From: Psychrobacillus sp044762745 | GTDB lineage: Bacteria > Bacillota > Bacilli > Bacillales_A > Planococcaceae | NCBI RefSeq assembly: GCF_044762745.1 | Contig: NZ_JBIWEX010000008.1 | Span: 115,823-179,822 of the forward strand | Direction: 5' to 3' | DNA length: 64,000 bases | In this document: piece by piece, positions 18,723 to 27,097 of the stretch | How the letters are laid out: every line of letters starts with the position of its first letter | How positions within the stretch are numbered: position 1 is the stretch's first letter | The notes under the pieces: model-generated | What the model saw: the letters and a program-made list of their open reading frames with translations, nothing else | What the model was told of the DNA's origin: nothing | Database searches by the model: none | Translations under genes and position numbers: made by a program

Positions 18723-20558
18723 TTATATACTCACTGCCTTTTTTTCTACTTCAACATTCTTCTGATTAGCTACCCCTAGTAATGTATCTTTTAATTCATC
18801 TATCGAAAGTGTAGGAATCTTTTCGAGTAGGTAAGTTAATTCATTGCCAGTAATCGGCGTCGCCTTTCCGATATAAATCTTTGGAAACACAACTTCATTC
18901 TGTCTTTCGTTCTCATTCATCAATTCTTCATATAATTTTTCACCAGGTCTAATACCTGTTTCTTTAACCTCAATTTCGCCTTTTGAGTAACCAGATAATC
19001 GAATTAGATTATTAGCTAAATCTACAATTTTCACTGGTTCTCCCATGTCGAGGACGAATACTTCCCCGCCATTTGCAAGTGTTCCTGCTTGAATGACTAG
19101 TCTTGAAGCTTCCGGAATGGTCATGAAGTATCTTGTCATGCGTTCATCCGTTATTGTCACAGGCCCACCAGCCATTATTTGCTTCTTAAATAATGGGACG
19201 ACACTTCCCCTGGATCCAAGTACATTCCCAAAACGTACTGCTGCGAATTTCGTTCTACTATCTTTCGCAAGATTCTGAATAATCATTTCAGCAAAACGCT
19301 TTGACGCACCCATCATGTTCGGTGGGTTGACTGCTTTGTCTGTTGAGATCATAACGAAGTATTCTACTCGGAACATATCTGCTGCTTCTGCAACATTTTT
19401 TGTACCGAAGATATTGTTTTTGACTGCTTCTATTGGGTTGTATTCCATTAATGGTACATGTTTATGTGCTGCAGCGTGATAAATAACATCTGGTTTATGT
19501 GTTGCTATGATATCAAAAATGCGATTGCGATCTTGGATATCAGCGATAATTGGAATTATTTCTGTATTTGGTGAAACTTTTTTGCGTAGTTCCATATCTA
19601 TAGTATAGATAGAGTTCTCGCCGTGGCCGAGTAGGATCAGTTGTTTTGGGTCAAATCTTGCTACTTGGCGACAAATCTCAGAACCGATGGAGCCGCCCGC
19701 TCCGGTTATGAGTATTTTTTTGTTTGTTAGTTTCGTAGAGATTAATTCCAAATCAAGCTCTACTTCATCCCGTCCGAGTAAATCTTCTATTCTTACATCT
19801 CTGATTTGATTGATTGATACTTTGCCCGTTAGTAAGTCTTCGATAAGTGGCATAATCTGTGTATGAATGCCAGTGTTTAAGCATTGTTGCATTAGCATCG
19901 CACTTGTTGGTTTATCTAGTGATGGGATTGCTATGATGATATGTTTGATATCCAAGTCTTTTACCGCACCTGCAATGATATCTGTTCCACCTAATACTCG
20001 CATATTAAAGATTTCTAATCCTTTTTTCTGTAAATCATCATCTAAAAAAGCGATTGGCTTTAGCGGAGATTCTTTATTGCGGAGCAACTGTCGGGCAATC
20101 ATTGTACCTGCAGATCCTGCTCCTATGATGAGTGTACGCTTTCGTTTATTGTTGAATTTTCCACCTAATATATATGAGTCACGGAAAACCTTCAATGATA
20201 ATCGGGAGCCACCAATAAGTAGAATATGAAGCATCCATGTAATCGATAATGCACGATATAGGACATCTCCTTTTATGACAAATTGTACAATAGCTACCAT
20301 TATGATGGAGAATGTCACCGCTTTGAAAATAGATACTAACTCTCTTACGGACGCGTATTCCCATACTTTACGATAAAGACCATAAAACATGGCAAAACCA
20401 TTATGTGCTAAAAATATGGTAAGGGAACTGATTAACAAAAAAGTGTCCATAAAAGGATTGTCTATCGGATGTATTAAAAAATAGCCTACATAAATAGAAA
20501 ATAATACGATACAAGAATCGACGAATACTAGCATCAACATTCTTTTGCTTAAAGACAT
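18723..20558 (-). CDS. Membrane UDP-GlcNAc 4,6-dehydratase (CapD/WbpM/PglF-like)
   Basis: This 611-residue protein has four N-terminal transmembrane helices (about residues 8-115). Next comes a Rossmann domain with LIIGAGSAGTMIARQLL, then the catalytic SDR domain with ILITGAGGSIGSEICRQ. The active-site segment reads ISTDKAVNPPNMMGASKR: the usual Tyr of YxxxK is replaced by Met, as in the large membrane-bound dehydratases. It would form UDP-2-acetamido-4-keto-2,6-dideoxyhexose at the membrane. The ATG at 20558 has GGGTGA upstream; the longer TTG frame is less likely. A promoter-like extended -10 lies about 50 bases upstream, so a transcript may begin here. Confidence 0.9.
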   Translation of the reverse strand: MSLSKRMLMLVFVDSCIVLFSIYVGYFLIHPIDNPFMDTFLLISSLTIFLAHNGFAMFYGLYRKVWEYASVRELVSIFKAVTFSIIMVAIVQFVIKGDVLYRALSITWMLHILLIGGSRLSLKVFRDSYILGGKFNNKRKRTLIIGAGSAGTMIARQLLRNKESPLKPIAFLDDDLQKKGLEIFNMRVLGGTDIIAGAVKDLDIKHIIIAIPSLDKPTSAMLMQQCLNTGIHTQIMPLIEDLLTGKVSINQIRDVRIEDLLGRDEVELDLELISTKLTNKKILITGAGGSIGSEICRQVARFDPKQLILLGHGENSIYTIDMELRKKVSPNTEIIPIIADIQDRNRIFDIIATHKPDVIYHAAAHKHVPLMEYNPIEAVKNNIFGTKNVAEAADMFRVEYFVMISTDKAVNPPNMMGASKRFAEMIIQNLAKDSRTKFAAVRFGNVLGSRGSVVPLFKKQIMAGGPVTITDERMTRYFMTIPEASRLVIQAGTLANGGEVFVLDMGEPVKIVDLANNLIRLSGYSKGEIEVKETGIRPGEKLYEELMNENERQNEVVFPKIYIGKATPITGNELTYLLEKIPTLSIDELKDTLLGVANQKNVEVEKKAVSI

Positions 20559-20609
20559 TAACAATTCACCCAATCTTCATACAATTTTGACTACTCATTT
20601 CCATAAGCA

Positions 20610-20618
20610 ATTATAGCA
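20610..20618 (-). promoter_or_regulatory. Extended -10 promoter element before the 4,6-dehydratase gene
   Basis: On the minus strand the sequence reads TGCTATAAT, a perfect extended -10 for the housekeeping sigma factor, 52 bases before the ATG. No good -35 hexamer is visible at the right distance, which extended -10 promoters tolerate. It would allow the capD-to-galE block to be transcribed apart from ywqCDE. Confidence 0.45.
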
Positions 20619-20779
20619 CTTTTGCAATAGAATAGGTTCATATAATTTCAATCTACTTATTGCACTTAGCTCAAATGTAGTTCTATAGTATTGTTTTTAT
20701 TTCAATTCTTACTTACTACCCATAAACGCTTTTTACATCTCGTGATAATTATCAGATAATTATATTAATTATCTTGAAA

Positions 20780-21547
20780 CTACGCGAAAATTTTCCACCA
20801 TTTTGTCTTCCCTAGGTCTTTTGGCTCTAAAATAATCACTTCTCCGTTTTCTAGAATTCGTGCATTATTTTCAAGAAAAATATCTACCGCATATAACTTT
20901 TTATGTTTTTCCAAATAACTTAGCCCTGCATCAAATAGAAAAGGGCGCGTTTTCGTATGATGGGCGTCCGAACCATATGTATGCACTAAATTTGCCTCCA
21001 CCAATTGAAGCGATTGTTTTTGAATGTTTCTACCGAAATGACCCGCTAAACTTCCTGCAGTAATTTGAGCTAGTGCTCCGTGATTGATCAACTTCAATAG
21101 TCTACTCGGTTTTTCTGCAATTGCACGATTTCTCTCCGGATGTGCAATTATCGGCACTTTGTCTAAATTTAAAATCCCTTGGATTATCTGAATAGTGTTT
21201 GCGGGTATTCCCCCAGTCGGCAGTTCGATTAATACATATTTGGAATTTGCAAGTGTTAGAAGCTCTCCATTTGTTAACTTCTCAATAGTAGTTTGCCCTA
21301 TTCTAATTTCTTGCCCTGGATGAATATTAATAAATACATTGTTTTTTTTCATTTCTGTATTAAGCAGTTCTATCTTTTCTAACACCACGTTTTGCGGGAC
21401 ATCATAATGAGGGTTGTCCGCATGTGGAGTCGCAATAATATCCGTAATACCCTCCTTTATCGCTTGCTCAATTAGCTCCATCGATTCCACTACCGTTTGA
21501 GCCCCATCATCTACACCTGGTAGAATATGTGTATGTATGTCAATCAC
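20780..21547 (-). CDS. ywqE: Manganese-dependent protein-tyrosine phosphatase, PHP family (YwqE/CpsB-like)
   Basis: This 255-residue PHP-fold phosphatase removes phosphate from the partner tyrosine kinase and so controls polysaccharide assembly. Metal-binding motifs are IDIHTHILPGVDDG at the N terminus, IIATPHA near residue 40, IAHPERN in the middle and YGSDAHH near residue 195. The length matches YwqE (254). The start is GTG at 21547 with AAAGGGGG upstream. It follows the kinase gene, but a hairpin terminator lies between them, so it may be expressed at a lower level than the kinase. Confidence 0.93.
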   Translation of the reverse strand: MIDIHTHILPGVDDGAQTVVESMELIEQAIKEGITDIIATPHADNPHYDVPQNVVLEKIELLNTEMKKNNVFINIHPGQEIRIGQTTIEKLTNGELLTLANSKYVLIELPTGGIPANTIQIIQGILNLDKVPIIAHPERNRAIAEKPSRLLKLINHGALAQITAGSLAGHFGRNIQKQSLQLVEANLVHTYGSDAHHTKTRPFLFDAGLSYLEKHKKLYAVDIFLENNARILENGEVIILEPKDLGKTKWWKIFA

Positions 21548-21579
21548 TTTTCATTACCCCCTTTTCCTTATACAATAAC

Positions 21580-21617
21580 AAAAAAGAATGATTAGGTATA
21601 AATTACCTATTCATTCT
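21580..21617 (-). terminator. Hairpin between kinase and phosphatase genes, overlapping the ywqD stop
   Basis: Arms 21585-21598 and 21604-21617 pair over 14 positions with one mismatch, with a 5-base loop, and are followed on the minus strand by TTTTTT. The ywqD stop codon (21611-21613) is part of the stem. It looks like a true intrinsic terminator or partial attenuator inside the ywqCDE unit. Confidence 0.75.
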
Positions 21618-22330
21618 ACATTTCCATAATATTGGTAGTAATAGTGGTCCTTCTGTAATTGGAAGTTGTTTAGTACTACCCCTATAATATTCGCTTGAGA
21701 GGAAACAAGCGCTTCTTTCGCTTTTATCACGCCACCTTTTTCAGTTTCCCCCGTATTCATCACTAGAATTGTCCCTTCACACTTGTTCGAAAGTATTTGG
21801 GCATCTGCTACCGACAGAACTGGTGGGGCATCAAAAATGATAATGTCGTAGCTTTCTTTCATCTCTCCTATTACATTGTTCATCGTTTGAGAGCTTAAAA
21901 GCTCCGCCGGATTCGGTGGAATAGGACCGCAAGTTATAATATCCAAGTTTTCTATTTCACTTGTTTTCACTACTTCCTCAACAGTAGCTTGACGTGTCAA
22001 GAGATTGGATGTTCCAAGCGTGTTTGTTAGATGAAATGTATAGTGCACGGTAGGTTTTCGCATATCTGTGTCGACTAACAGCACTTTTTTCCCTTCTTGC
22101 GCAAATACAACCGCTGTATTTGCCGCCACTGTCGATTTTCCTTCTCCAGGAGAAGATGAGGTAACTAGGAATGTCTTCAATTCTTTGTCCGGCATAGAAA
22201 AGTTAATGTTCGTACGAAGTGTACGGAATTGTTCAGACACAATGGATCTTGTATTTACACTAGTAACAAGTTTTCGCGCTACGGTTTGAATAGCACGTTT
22301 TTTTGTTCTTTTCTTCTTTGGTTTAGCCAT
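21611..22330 (-). CDS. ywqD: Tyrosine-protein kinase of the polysaccharide co-polymerase system (YwqD/CpsD-like)
   Basis: This 239-residue BY-kinase shows Walker A SSSPGEGKST (residues 58-67), Walker A' LLVDTDMRKP (84-93) and a Walker B-like IIIFDAPPVLSVADAQ. The C terminus carries a tyrosine cluster (HYYYQYY) that is the autophosphorylation site in this family. As in other Firmicutes the kinase lacks its own membrane domain and depends on YwqC, encoded 4 bases upstream. The phosphatase YwqE follows. The trio controls chain length and export. The ATG has an AAAGAGGT site. Confidence 0.94.
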   Translation of the reverse strand: MAKPKKKRTKKRAIQTVARKLVTSVNTRSIVSEQFRTLRTNINFSMPDKELKTFLVTSSSPGEGKSTVAANTAVVFAQEGKKVLLVDTDMRKPTVHYTFHLTNTLGTSNLLTRQATVEEVVKTSEIENLDIITCGPIPPNPAELLSSQTMNNVIGEMKESYDIIIFDAPPVLSVADAQILSNKCEGTILVMNTGETEKGGVIKAKEALVSSQANIIGVVLNNFQLQKDHYYYQYYGNVE

Positions 22331-22334
22331 CTTA

Positions 22335-23060
22335 CTACCTCTTTCTTCTTTGCAGCATATGTACCATTGTTTTTTGAATCTCTTTATCAGATATAGGGCT
22401 TATTAATCCAATTATCGGTAAATTTAAAATTTCTTCGACATCCTGTTCCGTTTTCATCGTCGTATCTAAATACTCTAATAGAAATGCGATTCCTACCCCT
22501 AACATTAGACCAATTACAGCTGCTATCGCCATATTGAGCATTGGGTCCGGTTTTACTGGAGATGGATTTTCTCCGAGGAGGGCAGGTGTTAATATACTTA
22601 CATTGTCTACCTTCATTAAATTTTTAATTTCTTTTTGGAATACAGTAGCTGTCTTGTTGGCAATATCCACTGCAGTATTTGGATTGGCATCTTGCACGGT
22701 AATATTCACTACTTGGGAGTTTTGTTCGTTATTTACTGTAATTTGACCGGTTAATGCAGATGGTGTTGTGTTTAGATCTAGCTGTTCAATTACTTTACTT
22801 AGAATAGCAGGACTCTTAATAATTACATTGTATGTATTTATTAATTGCAAGTTAGTTTGTATATCTTGGGAGTTTAATGTACTGATAGCCGATTTTTCTT
22901 GATTGACCAAAATTTGCGTAGAGGACTGATAAATGGGTGTCAGATAAAGAAAGCTAACAACACCACTGACCGTAATTGCGACTATTGTTGTCAGTATGAT
23001 TAATAGTAATCTTTTTTTCAGTGTTTTAAATAGATCTTGGAGGCTAATTGTTTCTTCCAT
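22335..23060 (-). CDS. ywqC: Polysaccharide co-polymerase / tyrosine kinase activator (YwqC/CapA-like, Wzz family)
   Basis: The protein has 241 residues with two transmembrane helices (about 18-41 and 173-195). The Wzz signature ISLQDLFKTLKKRLLLI is at the N terminus and the proline-rich segment ENPSPVKPDPMLN precedes the second helix. The external domain (42-172) is largely alpha/beta. The cytoplasmic tail activates the kinase YwqD. It is the first gene of the locus and has a promoter-like element 44 bases upstream. Its presence marks this as a Wzy-dependent, tyrosine-kinase-controlled pathway. Confidence 0.93.
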   Translation of the reverse strand: MEETISLQDLFKTLKKRLLLIILTTIVAITVSGVVSFLYLTPIYQSSTQILVNQEKSAISTLNSQDIQTNLQLINTYNVIIKSPAILSKVIEQLDLNTTPSALTGQITVNNEQNSQVVNITVQDANPNTAVDIANKTATVFQKEIKNLMKVDNVSILTPALLGENPSPVKPDPMLNMAIAAVIGLMLGVGIAFLLEYLDTTMKTEQDVEEILNLPIIGLISPISDKEIQKTMVHMLQRRKR

Positions 23061-23103
23061 TATCTGATAACTCCTTTAATTTAGAATCTTCTATTTTTGT
23101 TAT

Positions 23104-23112
23104 AGTATAGCA
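23104..23112 (-). promoter_or_regulatory. Extended -10 promoter element before ywqC
   Basis: The minus strand reads TGCTATACT 44 bases upstream of the ywqC start. A weak -35 is present at best. It is the likely start of the polysaccharide transcript. Confidence 0.45.
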
Positions 23113-23311
23113 TACGTTGGCAGTTTGCGCCTTTATCTTTATTTTTTTTCATAGAGAAATATAATATAACCATGAGAACTGTAATATTAGCTAAATACAG
23201 GCGTATTATATCAATATTAATTTCCGTTTTCTGTATTCTTTTGCCCTTATATTAATAATTGGTCTGCTTGGGCTTCATCACTGATCAGTTATTTTACCGG
23301 TGAATACTATA

Positions 23312-23354
23312 AAATCCCCTCCCGACGTTTTTAAGGTATATAGGGAGGGGATTT
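23312..23354 (-). terminator. Strong hairpin after the membrane-anchored hypothetical gene
   Basis: AAATCCCCTCCC (23312-23323) and GGGAGGGGATTT (23343-23354) form a perfect 12-bp stem, 9 bases after the stop of the gene at 23363-24055. A/T runs flank both sides, so it could act in both directions. It separates that gene from ywqC. Confidence 0.85.
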
Positions 23355-23362
23355 AAAGCTGG

Positions 23363-24055
23363 TCATTGATTTCCAAGTACTTTTTTTAGTATACCGTCAC
23401 GTCGCGCTTTTTTGGTCGCTTCGTATTCATCTTTGAAGCTTTGTGCGTAGGTCTTATCATAGCCATTTGCAACAAGATCCTTTTCTGCTGCACCTAATAC
23501 TGCATAAAAAAATGTATCCGTTCTCGCTTCTAAATTACCTGCAGCGGCTGTGTATTTATTGTAAAAGTAGCCGAAATCCACTTTTTCTCCGTTTTCTATC
23601 TTCCCGTTATATTCGCTTACCGCTCGTCCAATGAGTGCCTTGATTTTGGAATCTGCTTGTGCTTCCAGTCCTTCTAGTGCTGGCCTATATTTATCTTTTA
23701 TCGATGCAACAGTTGGTTTCTCGGTAGAGGAAGTTGTTGTTCCCGTTGTGTTATTTACTGTACTCGTTGAACCGGTGCCAGGTCCAGCCGTCATTCCAGC
23801 TAACTTTTCTTCGGTGGTTGATGCACTTGTCATAACTGTTTCAGAGGTCGCTGTCTCTTCGACAACTTCACCGTTTTCATCAATGACAAGCATACTCCCA
23901 TCTGGCAGCTCCACTTTATATGGATCTGCGACAATCTCACTCACTTCTTCATCCGCCACATCGTATTCTTTAAATTTAAACATATAGAGCAAGTAGCCCC
24001 CTGCTCCGAGTATAATAACTACAGTTGCTATTAAAAATATTTTCGGTTTATTCAT
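23363..24055 (-). CDS. Membrane-anchored extracellular protein of unknown function
   Basis: This 230-residue protein has one N-terminal helix (residues 5-25), an acidic stretch and a Ser/Thr-rich linker (about 65-115). The C-terminal helical domain (about 116-230) holds KYRPALEGLEAQADSKI and a KDEYEATKKARRDGILKKVL end. The composition suggests a domain held away from the membrane by a flexible linker. It lies between two strong terminators and so is probably transcribed alone. Similar proteins occur in Bacillales, but I do not know their function. A link to the adjacent surface-protein or polysaccharide genes is only positional. Confidence 0.75.
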   Translation of the reverse strand: MNKPKIFLIATVVIILGAGGYLLYMFKFKEYDVADEEVSEIVADPYKVELPDGSMLVIDENGEVVEETATSETVMTSASTTEEKLAGMTAGPGTGSTSTVNNTTGTTTSSTEKPTVASIKDKYRPALEGLEAQADSKIKALIGRAVSEYNGKIENGEKVDFGYFYNKYTAAAGNLEARTDTFFYAVLGAAEKDLVANGYDKTYAQSFKDEYEATKKARRDGILKKVLGNQ

Positions 24056-24141
24056 AATATTCCCCTTTGTCTGTATGTTTATATATTTAGTTTAACATGA
24101 AGAATAATAGAAAAGTAAAGAATAAATCCAGATAATGTAGA

Positions 24142-24176
24142 AAATCCCTTCACACATTGTCGATGTGAAGGGATTT
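24142..24176 (-). terminator. Hairpin after the helical surface protein gene
   Basis: AAATCCCTTCACAT (24142-24155) and ATGTGAAGGGATTT (24163-24176) form a perfect 14-bp stem with a 7-base loop, 16 bases after the stop codon at 24193. Confidence 0.85.
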
Positions 24177-24192
24177 GTATATGAATTAGTAC

Positions 24193-25419
24193 TTATTGAA
24201 ATGAAATTGTGAAATCTACAGTTAGATCAGAACCATTGTTTACTGTGATTGTAAGTGTAACTGATTGGCCCTTCAAATCAGCAAGTGATTCTGCTGTTGC
24301 CGGGAATTTAGATGCAATATAAGTTACTGCTTCTATTGATGTAGGATCGAAACCATTCACTTTCGTTACACCTAATTGTTTCGTAAATGTTTCGTAGAAT
24401 CCTTTACCTAAAAATTCTGCAACTGCAACATCTTCTTTTACCCTAACGGCAAGAGAATTAGCACCAGTTGTGGAAGCTGTTGCTTTATCTGATTGCTGTG
24501 TATTAAGTATAGTTACTAGACTTGCTACTTTAGTATTTAACACTTCTTGTTGGGAAGCCTTTGAAGATGTATCATTCCCACCACCATTTCCGCCACCGCC
24601 AGTCGCTGGTGGATCAACAGGAGTTGTTACTGGTGGTTTTACCGTTGAAGTATCTCCTACAGCTGCTTTCACTTTAGCAACTTCCGCTAACAATGCAGCA
24701 ACGAACTTGTTTGTTGAAGCATTTGGAAGACGGTTTAATAGAGCTTCGATTTCTGCAAACTGCGTTTTAGCCTCTGCTTTTTTACCAGTTTTTAATAAAT
24801 CGTTAATTTCTGTAATTTTCATAGTAATTGTTACAGGTACCATTAATTCATTACGTTTGGCATCTGCAGGTTTTTTGTACTCTTCTAGTAGAAGATCACG
24901 AGCTGCTTTGCCAGAGAAACGGTATAGAATCGCTGTTCTACCTTTTAGTTGGTACGATAATTTGTGGTAACCTTTTTCCACAGCTGCAAAGTCATTTCTT
25001 TCTTGCGCCGCTGCAATTTCATCCATAATTGGCACTAAATATTTTGTTGTATAGTTATATGCATCAATATATGGTACTAATCCACCTGAAACTTTTTCGT
25101 TATAAAGCGTATCAATCTCTTTCAACTTTTCATTCTTTTGCGCAGTAGATAGTTTTGAAGATACTACCGCACTTCTAGTAAGTTGATAGTTTTTCTTCGC
25201 ACTGTTTAACGCAGGGTATAGTGCGCTACTTGGTGTAAGCTTCCCTTCAAGTGACGGATTCACATAATGTGTCGTCGCTTTGTTCAATTCTGCTTTCGCC
25301 TTATTCACCGCTTGATCCACGGATGAATTTGTTGCCCCTAGTGCAGCAGATGAAAATGATAATACCGATGTTGTTAATAATACTGCTGCTGTCGTTTGTT
25401 TGATAAAACGTTTACTCAT
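24193..25419 (-). CDS. Secreted helical surface protein, related to the S-layer-like protein at 44.5 kb
   Basis: From the ATG at 25419, which follows GGAGGAG, this is a 408-residue preprotein with a signal peptide ending near SSAALGA. Residues about 35-270 form a mostly helical, Lys/Ala-rich domain, followed by a Pro/Gly-rich linker (TTPVDPPATGGGGNGGGN) and a C-terminal domain ending in strand-rich VTLTITVNNGSDLTVDFTISF. The segment DAYNYTTKYLVPIMDEI through EAKTQFAEIEALL matches by eye the helical region of the 44520-46766 protein in length and pattern. The longer upstream frame (to 25659) lacks a ribosome binding site and overlaps an opposite gene. Secretion by SecA2 is possible but unproven. 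Confidence 0.75.
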   Translation of the reverse strand: MSKRFIKQTTAAVLLTTSVLSFSSAALGATNSSVDQAVNKAKAELNKATTHYVNPSLEGKLTPSSALYPALNSAKKNYQLTRSAVVSSKLSTAQKNEKLKEIDTLYNEKVSGGLVPYIDAYNYTTKYLVPIMDEIAAAQERNDFAAVEKGYHKLSYQLKGRTAILYRFSGKAARDLLLEEYKKPADAKRNELMVPVTITMKITEINDLLKTGKKAEAKTQFAEIEALLNRLPNASTNKFVAALLAEVAKVKAAVGDTSTVKPPVTTPVDPPATGGGGNGGGNDTSSKASQQEVLNTKVASLVTILNTQQSDKATASTTGANSLAVRVKEDVAVAEFLGKGFYETFTKQLGVTKVNGFDPTSIEAVTYIASKFPATAESLADLKGQSVTLTITVNNGSDLTVDFTISFQ

Positions 25420-25620
25420 ATTTCTCCTCCTCTTTCTAATTAAATAATCGCTGTTAAATTTACGATATATTTTGACAATTTTAATGTTACTATTTAATTG
25501 GAAAGTATTCAACTTATTTGGTGGATTGGTTTTCCAGTGGTTGAATTGGTTCCCCACTATCAGATATACCCCAAAAATGATATGATAAACCAAAAAGATC
25601 GCATGAAAAGAGGATGAGAA

Positions 25621-25875
25621 ATGTATCAGCGAACAGGAAAAAGGGGAAAAACGGAACATGTTATTTTAGGAGTCGATGTATGGACAAGTGATTTGATTGA
25701 AAAACTTAAAAAATCAGGAACGTGGAATATTTCGGTGATCGATTATGAAGCAGAAGCGGACAAGCTTGCGCTAGGATCTACTATCTTTTATTCTCCCAAG
25801 TTAGCAAAACAAGAATTAGCAATAACGAAGAAAATAGTATTCCATAAATACTTGGATCCTAGAATGAGAGGCTGA
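25621..25875 (+). CDS. Small conserved-looking hypothetical protein
   Basis: This 84-codon frame starts at an ATG with AGAGGATG upstream and ends exactly at a hairpin terminator, which supports a real gene. The protein is charged and soluble, with HVILGVDVWTSDLIEKLKKSG followed by an ISVIDYEAEADKLALG segment. It has no signal peptide or metal motif. It lies between two minus-strand genes and is transcribed alone. The family is not recognised; confidence comes from the start, the terminator and the balanced composition. Confidence 0.6.
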   Translation: MYQRTGKRGKTEHVILGVDVWTSDLIEKLKKSGTWNISVIDYEAEADKLALGSTIFYSPKLAKQELAITKKIVFHKYLDPRMRG

Positions 25876-25901
25876 AATTGTTCCCTGTGTAGGAACAATT
25901 T
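25875..25901 (+). terminator. Hairpin terminator of the small hypothetical gene
   Basis: AAATTGTTCC (25875-25884) and GGAACAATTT (25892-25901) make a perfect 10-bp stem followed by TGTTTT. It shares bases with the palindromic repeat 25883-25914. Confidence 0.65.
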
Positions 25902-25914
25902 GTTTTACACAGGG
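25883..25914. repeat. Palindromic dispersed repeat (ACACAGGGACA family), full copy
   Basis: CCCTGTGTA (25883-25891) and TACACAGGG (25906-25914) are perfect inverted arms 14 bases apart, followed by ACA. The right arm encodes the last residues and stop of the SEC-C protein gene. Related copies lie at 29769-29813 and 46866-46904, with half copies at 37682-37700 and 44431-44446. Confidence 0.65.
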
Positions 25915-26960
25915 ACAGCCAAAAATGCATCTATTTCTTCAAAATACTTTTGAACGGTTGACGTGGACACGTCGAACATAGCAGCTATTTCTTTATTCGT
26001 CCATGGGAACACTTCTGTGGATAGACGTTCTTTTGCGAAACGGATAGCTCCGGCTGCTGTTGCTGCGGCTTTTCGCGGGTTTGGAGAACATTCCGATAAG
26101 TAGGAACGGAAAATGCGGATGAGTTCGTCGTTCTTTATCTCTTTCTCGTTCATCATATTTTCCAAGGCTAGTAGCATTTCTAGTTGTTTTGGGGTCATTT
26201 CAGAATCGTTTTGTTGGCTCGTACTTTCGATTTTTTGACTTTCATTATTGATTTTTGGGCTTTCACTAGTTTTTTTGCTTTCACTAATGAACGTTAAGCA
26301 TTCTAGCATATGCTCTTTGTAAAATGCTTGTGTGTTTAATTTGCTTTCTTTGGCAAGTTTCTTTACGTCCTTCAAGCCGTCTGCAATCCAGTTCGGCAGC
26401 AGGGCAACTCTCGAAATAACCATGAGGCCATTTGAATCCCGACGGCTATCCGGCAGTACGATGCCTACTACATAATTTCCTTTTGCCGTTTTCGTATCGC
26501 CAAATGTATTTAGCTCATAGACGTTTTCATCAACTATTTCCTTCAGTGTAACAAACCCTTGCCCGACCTCTATTACTTCTCCCATAATCATCATAGGGCT
26601 TATCCACTTCTCGAGCACTTGCATGACGGACGGTCGAACCGCTTTTTGCAATTGTTTCTCTACGTATTTTTGCCAAATATCTTGTTTTAGAAGAAGTAAA
26701 TAGTAATCTACCAATTGCTGCTCGATTTGATTTGGTGACCAAAATCCTTTTAACCTTGCATTCCATCTGCTAAGTAACATACGAAGCTCGTATATATCTT
26801 TTCGTTCCGGATATTCTCTGTAAAAGTTCTGGATGATTGCACTCAATTCCTCATCGGCCACTTGCTGAACCGATACTGCTTCTTTGCCGCCGTGGCATTT
26901 TTTATATTTTTTCCCACTCCCGCACGGACATGGGGCGTTTCGTCCTACAGTTATTAACAA
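25905..26960 (-). CDS. SEC-C zinc-motif protein with C-terminal helix-turn-helix
   Basis: The protein starts with a SEC-C zinc-binding motif, GRNAPCPCGSGKKYKKCHGG (three Cys and a His), like the C terminus of SecA. A helical middle part (about residues 40-230) and a Ser/Gln/Lys-rich linker follow. The end (TNKEIAAMFDVSTSTVQKYFEEI) has the form of a helix-turn-helix. The best start is TTG at 26960, 8 bases after AGGTGG; a GTG at 26972 overlaps that site. Proteins of this layout are common in Bacillales but not characterised. A DNA-binding or SecB-interaction role would be guesswork. Confidence 0.75.
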   Translation of the reverse strand: MLITVGRNAPCPCGSGKKYKKCHGGKEAVSVQQVADEELSAIIQNFYREYPERKDIYELRMLLSRWNARLKGFWSPNQIEQQLVDYYLLLLKQDIWQKYVEKQLQKAVRPSVMQVLEKWISPMMIMGEVIEVGQGFVTLKEIVDENVYELNTFGDTKTAKGNYVVGIVLPDSRRDSNGLMVISRVALLPNWIADGLKDVKKLAKESKLNTQAFYKEHMLECLTFISESKKTSESPKINNESQKIESTSQQNDSEMTPKQLEMLLALENMMNEKEIKNDELIRIFRSYLSECSPNPRKAAATAAGAIRFAKERLSTEVFPWTNKEIAAMFDVSTSTVQKYFEEIDAFLAVPV

Positions 26961-27097
26961 ATAAAATCCCACCTTTTCTTCCTATCATATCAAATATTTA
27001 ACGCTTTGTGACATTGTTTCGGATATCGGAAACGTCGGAATATTTGTCCAATACAATTCATACCATGTATATAAAAAGAACGCAGGAGGAATTTCGT

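Noticed and set aside
24193..25659. Longer version (488 codons) of the helical surface protein
   Set aside because: A signal peptide and a GGAGGAG site support the start at 25419; the extension overlaps an opposite gene.
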